Positions 6,617 through 7,979 of a stretch of 7,979 bases of DNA are shown here, one piece after another; positions within the stretch are counted from its first letter, which is position 1, and each line of letters begins with the position of its first letter. Position numbers and translations under genes: made by a program. A model generated the notes under the pieces. That model was not told the DNA's origin, did no database searches, and saw nothing but the letters and a program-made list of their open reading frames with translations. The DNA lies in NCBI GenBank assembly GCA_027621335.1, contig JAQCAN010000107.1, forward strand, positions 1-7,979, in the 5' to 3' direction. The stretch is from Bacteroidota bacterium. GTDB lineage: Bacteria; Bacteroidota; Bacteroidia; Flavobacteriales_D; JABDKJ01.

Positions 6617-7705
6617 ATGAAGAAGATTCAACTGAATGATATCCATGAGGGCCTAGGTGCCAAGATGCTGGAGTTTGCCGGCTTCAACATGCCCATCCAA
6701 TACAGAGGGGTGAAAGAGGAGCACATGGCCGTGAGGGAAGGTGTGGGCATCTTCGATGTATCCCATATGGGCGAGTTCGTGCTCACAGGGCCTGGAGCAC
6801 TGGACCTGATTCAAAAGGTGACCTCCAACGATGCCTCAGTGCTCGAAATCGGAAAGGTACAGTACAGCTGCTTGCCCAATGGAAAAGGCGGTATCGTGGA
6901 TGACCTATTGGTCTACCACACCAGGGAAGGCGAGTACGTCTTGGTGGTTAATGCTAGCAACATCAAGAAGGACTGGGACTGGATCAAGTCCCATGCAACA
7001 GAAGATGTGAAGATGGAAGACGTATCTGACCGTATGTCCCTATTTGCCGTGCAAGGTCCCAAGGCGACCAAGGTGCTCCAGAATCTGACAGATGCCGATT
7101 TGGGAGCTATGCCTTACTATACGTGCATGTACACACCCTTTGCTGACTGTCCAATGGTGCTCATCTCCACAACAGGTTATACAGGAGCTGGGGGTTTCGA
7201 AGTGTATGTACCCAATACGTTCGCTGAATCCGTCTGGCACCGCATTATGGAAGTAGGTAGAGAAGAAGGAATCGTTCCAATAGGATTGGCGGCTAGAGAC
7301 ACCCTTCGCCTTGAAATGGGATTCTGCTTATACGGAAACGACATTGACGACACGACCTCTCCCATAGAGGCTGGTCTCGGATGGATCACTAAATTCACCA
7401 AGGACTTTATTGACAAGGACTTGCTTCAGAAGCAGAAGACGGAAGGCACTGATCGTAAGCTGGTCGGCTTTGAGATGATGGAAAGAGGCATTCCTAGACA
7501 TGGATATGAGATCACCGATATGAACGGGAAAGTCATCGGACACGTCACTTCTGGAACTCAAAGTCCAATATTGAACAAAGGCATAGGTATGGGATACGTC
7601 AAGAGCGAGTTCTGCAAGAAAGGCACGGAAATAGGTATAGCCATCAGAGATAAGGAAATAAAGGCCATTGTGGTCAGACCGCCATTCATCACTCAAGGAT
7701 CATGA
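6617..7705 (+). CDS. gcvT: Aminomethyltransferase (glycine cleavage system T protein)
   Basis: This 362-residue protein matches the ~365-residue length of bacterial T proteins. It takes the aminomethyl group from lipoylated H protein, passes the methylene to tetrahydrofolate to give 5,10-methylene-tetrahydrofolate, and releases ammonia. The N-terminal half has the expected landmarks: EFAGFNMPIQY (19-29), HMAVREGVGIFDVSHMGEF (36-54), GGIVDDLLVY (91-100) with the conserved catalytic aspartate at Asp95 or Asp96, and VNASN (111-115). FAVQGPKA (143-150), TTGYTGAGGFEVY (185-197), GLAARDTLRLEMG (223-235) and the C-terminal GHVTSGTQSP (308-317) complete the family. The common E-D pair in 'GYTGEDGFE' is A-G here, a variant I recall from other Bacteroidota proteins. 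The ATG at 6617 is chosen because MKKIQLND aligns with the family N-terminus; a longer in-frame start at 6452 adds 55 unrelated residues. No strong Shine-Dalgarno is visible, as is common in this phylum. The TGA overlaps the next gene's ATG. Confidence 0.95.
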   Translation: MKKIQLNDIHEGLGAKMLEFAGFNMPIQYRGVKEEHMAVREGVGIFDVSHMGEFVLTGPGALDLIQKVTSNDASVLEIGKVQYSCLPNGKGGIVDDLLVYHTREGEYVLVVNASNIKKDWDWIKSHATEDVKMEDVSDRMSLFAVQGPKATKVLQNLTDADLGAMPYYTCMYTPFADCPMVLISTTGYTGAGGFEVYVPNTFAESVWHRIMEVGREEGIVPIGLAARDTLRLEMGFCLYGNDIDDTTSPIEAGLGWITKFTKDFIDKDLLQKQKTEGTDRKLVGFEMMERGIPRHGYEITDMNGKVIGHVTSGTQSPILNKGIGMGYVKSEFCKKGTEIGIAIRDKEIKAIVVRPPFITQGS

Positions 7706-7979
7706 GCCCAAGATCAAGTTTCCCCCATGTAGAAGTCTGTATCTCACCAGACAAGTATGATCTATACAAGGAGTATAACGCCATCACGGTCATCATCGAT
7801 GTGCTCAGGGCGACCTCTGCCATCTGTACGGCCTTCGATTATGGAGTGAAGGACATCATTCCAGTGTCCACCTTGGAGGAAGCCCTGGATTACAAGGCCA
7901 AGGGATTCATTGTAGCGGCCGAGCGCAACGGGGAGATCGTACCTGGATTCGACCGAGGGAATTCCCCCTTCGGGTTCAT
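7702..7979 (+). CDS. comB: 2-phosphosulfolactate phosphatase-like protein, ComB family (3'-truncated)
   Basis: The first 92 codons of this gene are visible before the window ends. Its ATG overlaps the gcvT stop in ATGA (7702-7705), so translation is probably coupled. The protein opens with a short strand (HVEVCISPDKYD), followed by ITVIIDVLRATSAICTAFDYG (residues 28-48), which carries the family signature IDVLRAT, then DIIPVSTLEEAL, IVAAERNGE and PGFDRGNSPFGF (81-92). The GER-like and GFD-x-GNSP motifs are characteristic of ComB, a magnesium-dependent phosphatase that converts 2-phosphosulfolactate to sulfolactate in coenzyme M synthesis of methanogens. Homologues are common in bacteria that make no coenzyme M, where the substrate is not settled. 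The gene symbol therefore names the family, not a proven role. Confidence 0.88.
   Translation, partial: MSPRSSFPHVEVCISPDKYDLYKEYNAITVIIDVLRATSAICTAFDYGVKDIIPVSTLEEALDYKAKGFIVAAERNGEIVPGFDRGNSPFGF

Noticed and set aside
7040..7696. Minus-strand frames within gcvT
   Set aside because: They are antisense to a strongly recognised enzyme and carry no independent evidence.

Overview
The window looks like a chromosomal segment of a Bacteroidota bacterium, most likely a marine Flavobacteriales or Cryomorphaceae-type lineage. Three things support this. The first gene ends in a type IX secretion (T9SS) type A sorting domain. The outer-membrane protein combines a beta-barrel with thrombospondin type 3 repeats, as is common in this phylum. 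Two upstream sites match the Bacteroidota -7 promoter element TAnnTTTG. The family-level placement is a guess from protein style.

Layout, left to right. (1) Positions 2-1999 (+) hold the 3' part of a large secreted surface protein with beta-rich repeats, a WHLIGSP / NPYPSAIDWD module and a C-terminal sorting domain. (2) Positions 2020-2048 hold a hairpin with A and T tails, which can serve as a shared terminator for two convergent transcripts. (3) Positions 2051-5487 (-) hold two overlapping genes. The upstream one encodes an exported 462-residue protein with a duplicated beta-rich domain, an acidic linker and one C-terminal SPOR-like domain. The downstream one encodes a 686-residue outer-membrane protein: beta-barrel, thrombospondin type 3 repeats, then up to three SPOR-like domains where an OmpA domain would usually be. 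(4) Positions 5586-6407 (-) hold a hotdog-fold acyl-CoA thioesterase followed by a small protein of unknown function. (5) Positions 6408-6616 are a divergent intergenic region with a candidate gcvT promoter. (6) Positions 6617-7705 (+) hold gcvT (glycine cleavage T protein), translationally coupled by an ATGA overlap to a ComB-like 2-phosphosulfolactate phosphatase that runs off the right edge.

The 5487-2051 gene pair is the most interesting part. Its two products share a SPOR subfamily with a distinctive tail (NG-x-x-[I/V]-[S/T]-V-x-E) and their genes overlap by 13 nt. That suggests a cell-envelope module in which an outer-membrane barrel and a periplasmic or surface partner both contact peptidoglycan or each other. 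This is inference: no function can be read directly. The gcvT-comB coupling is the second point of interest, because ComB is known from coenzyme M synthesis, which this organism is not expected to perform. No RNA genes, insertion sequences, CRISPR arrays or DNA-level repeats were seen, and no stretch longer than about 210 bases lacks a gene.
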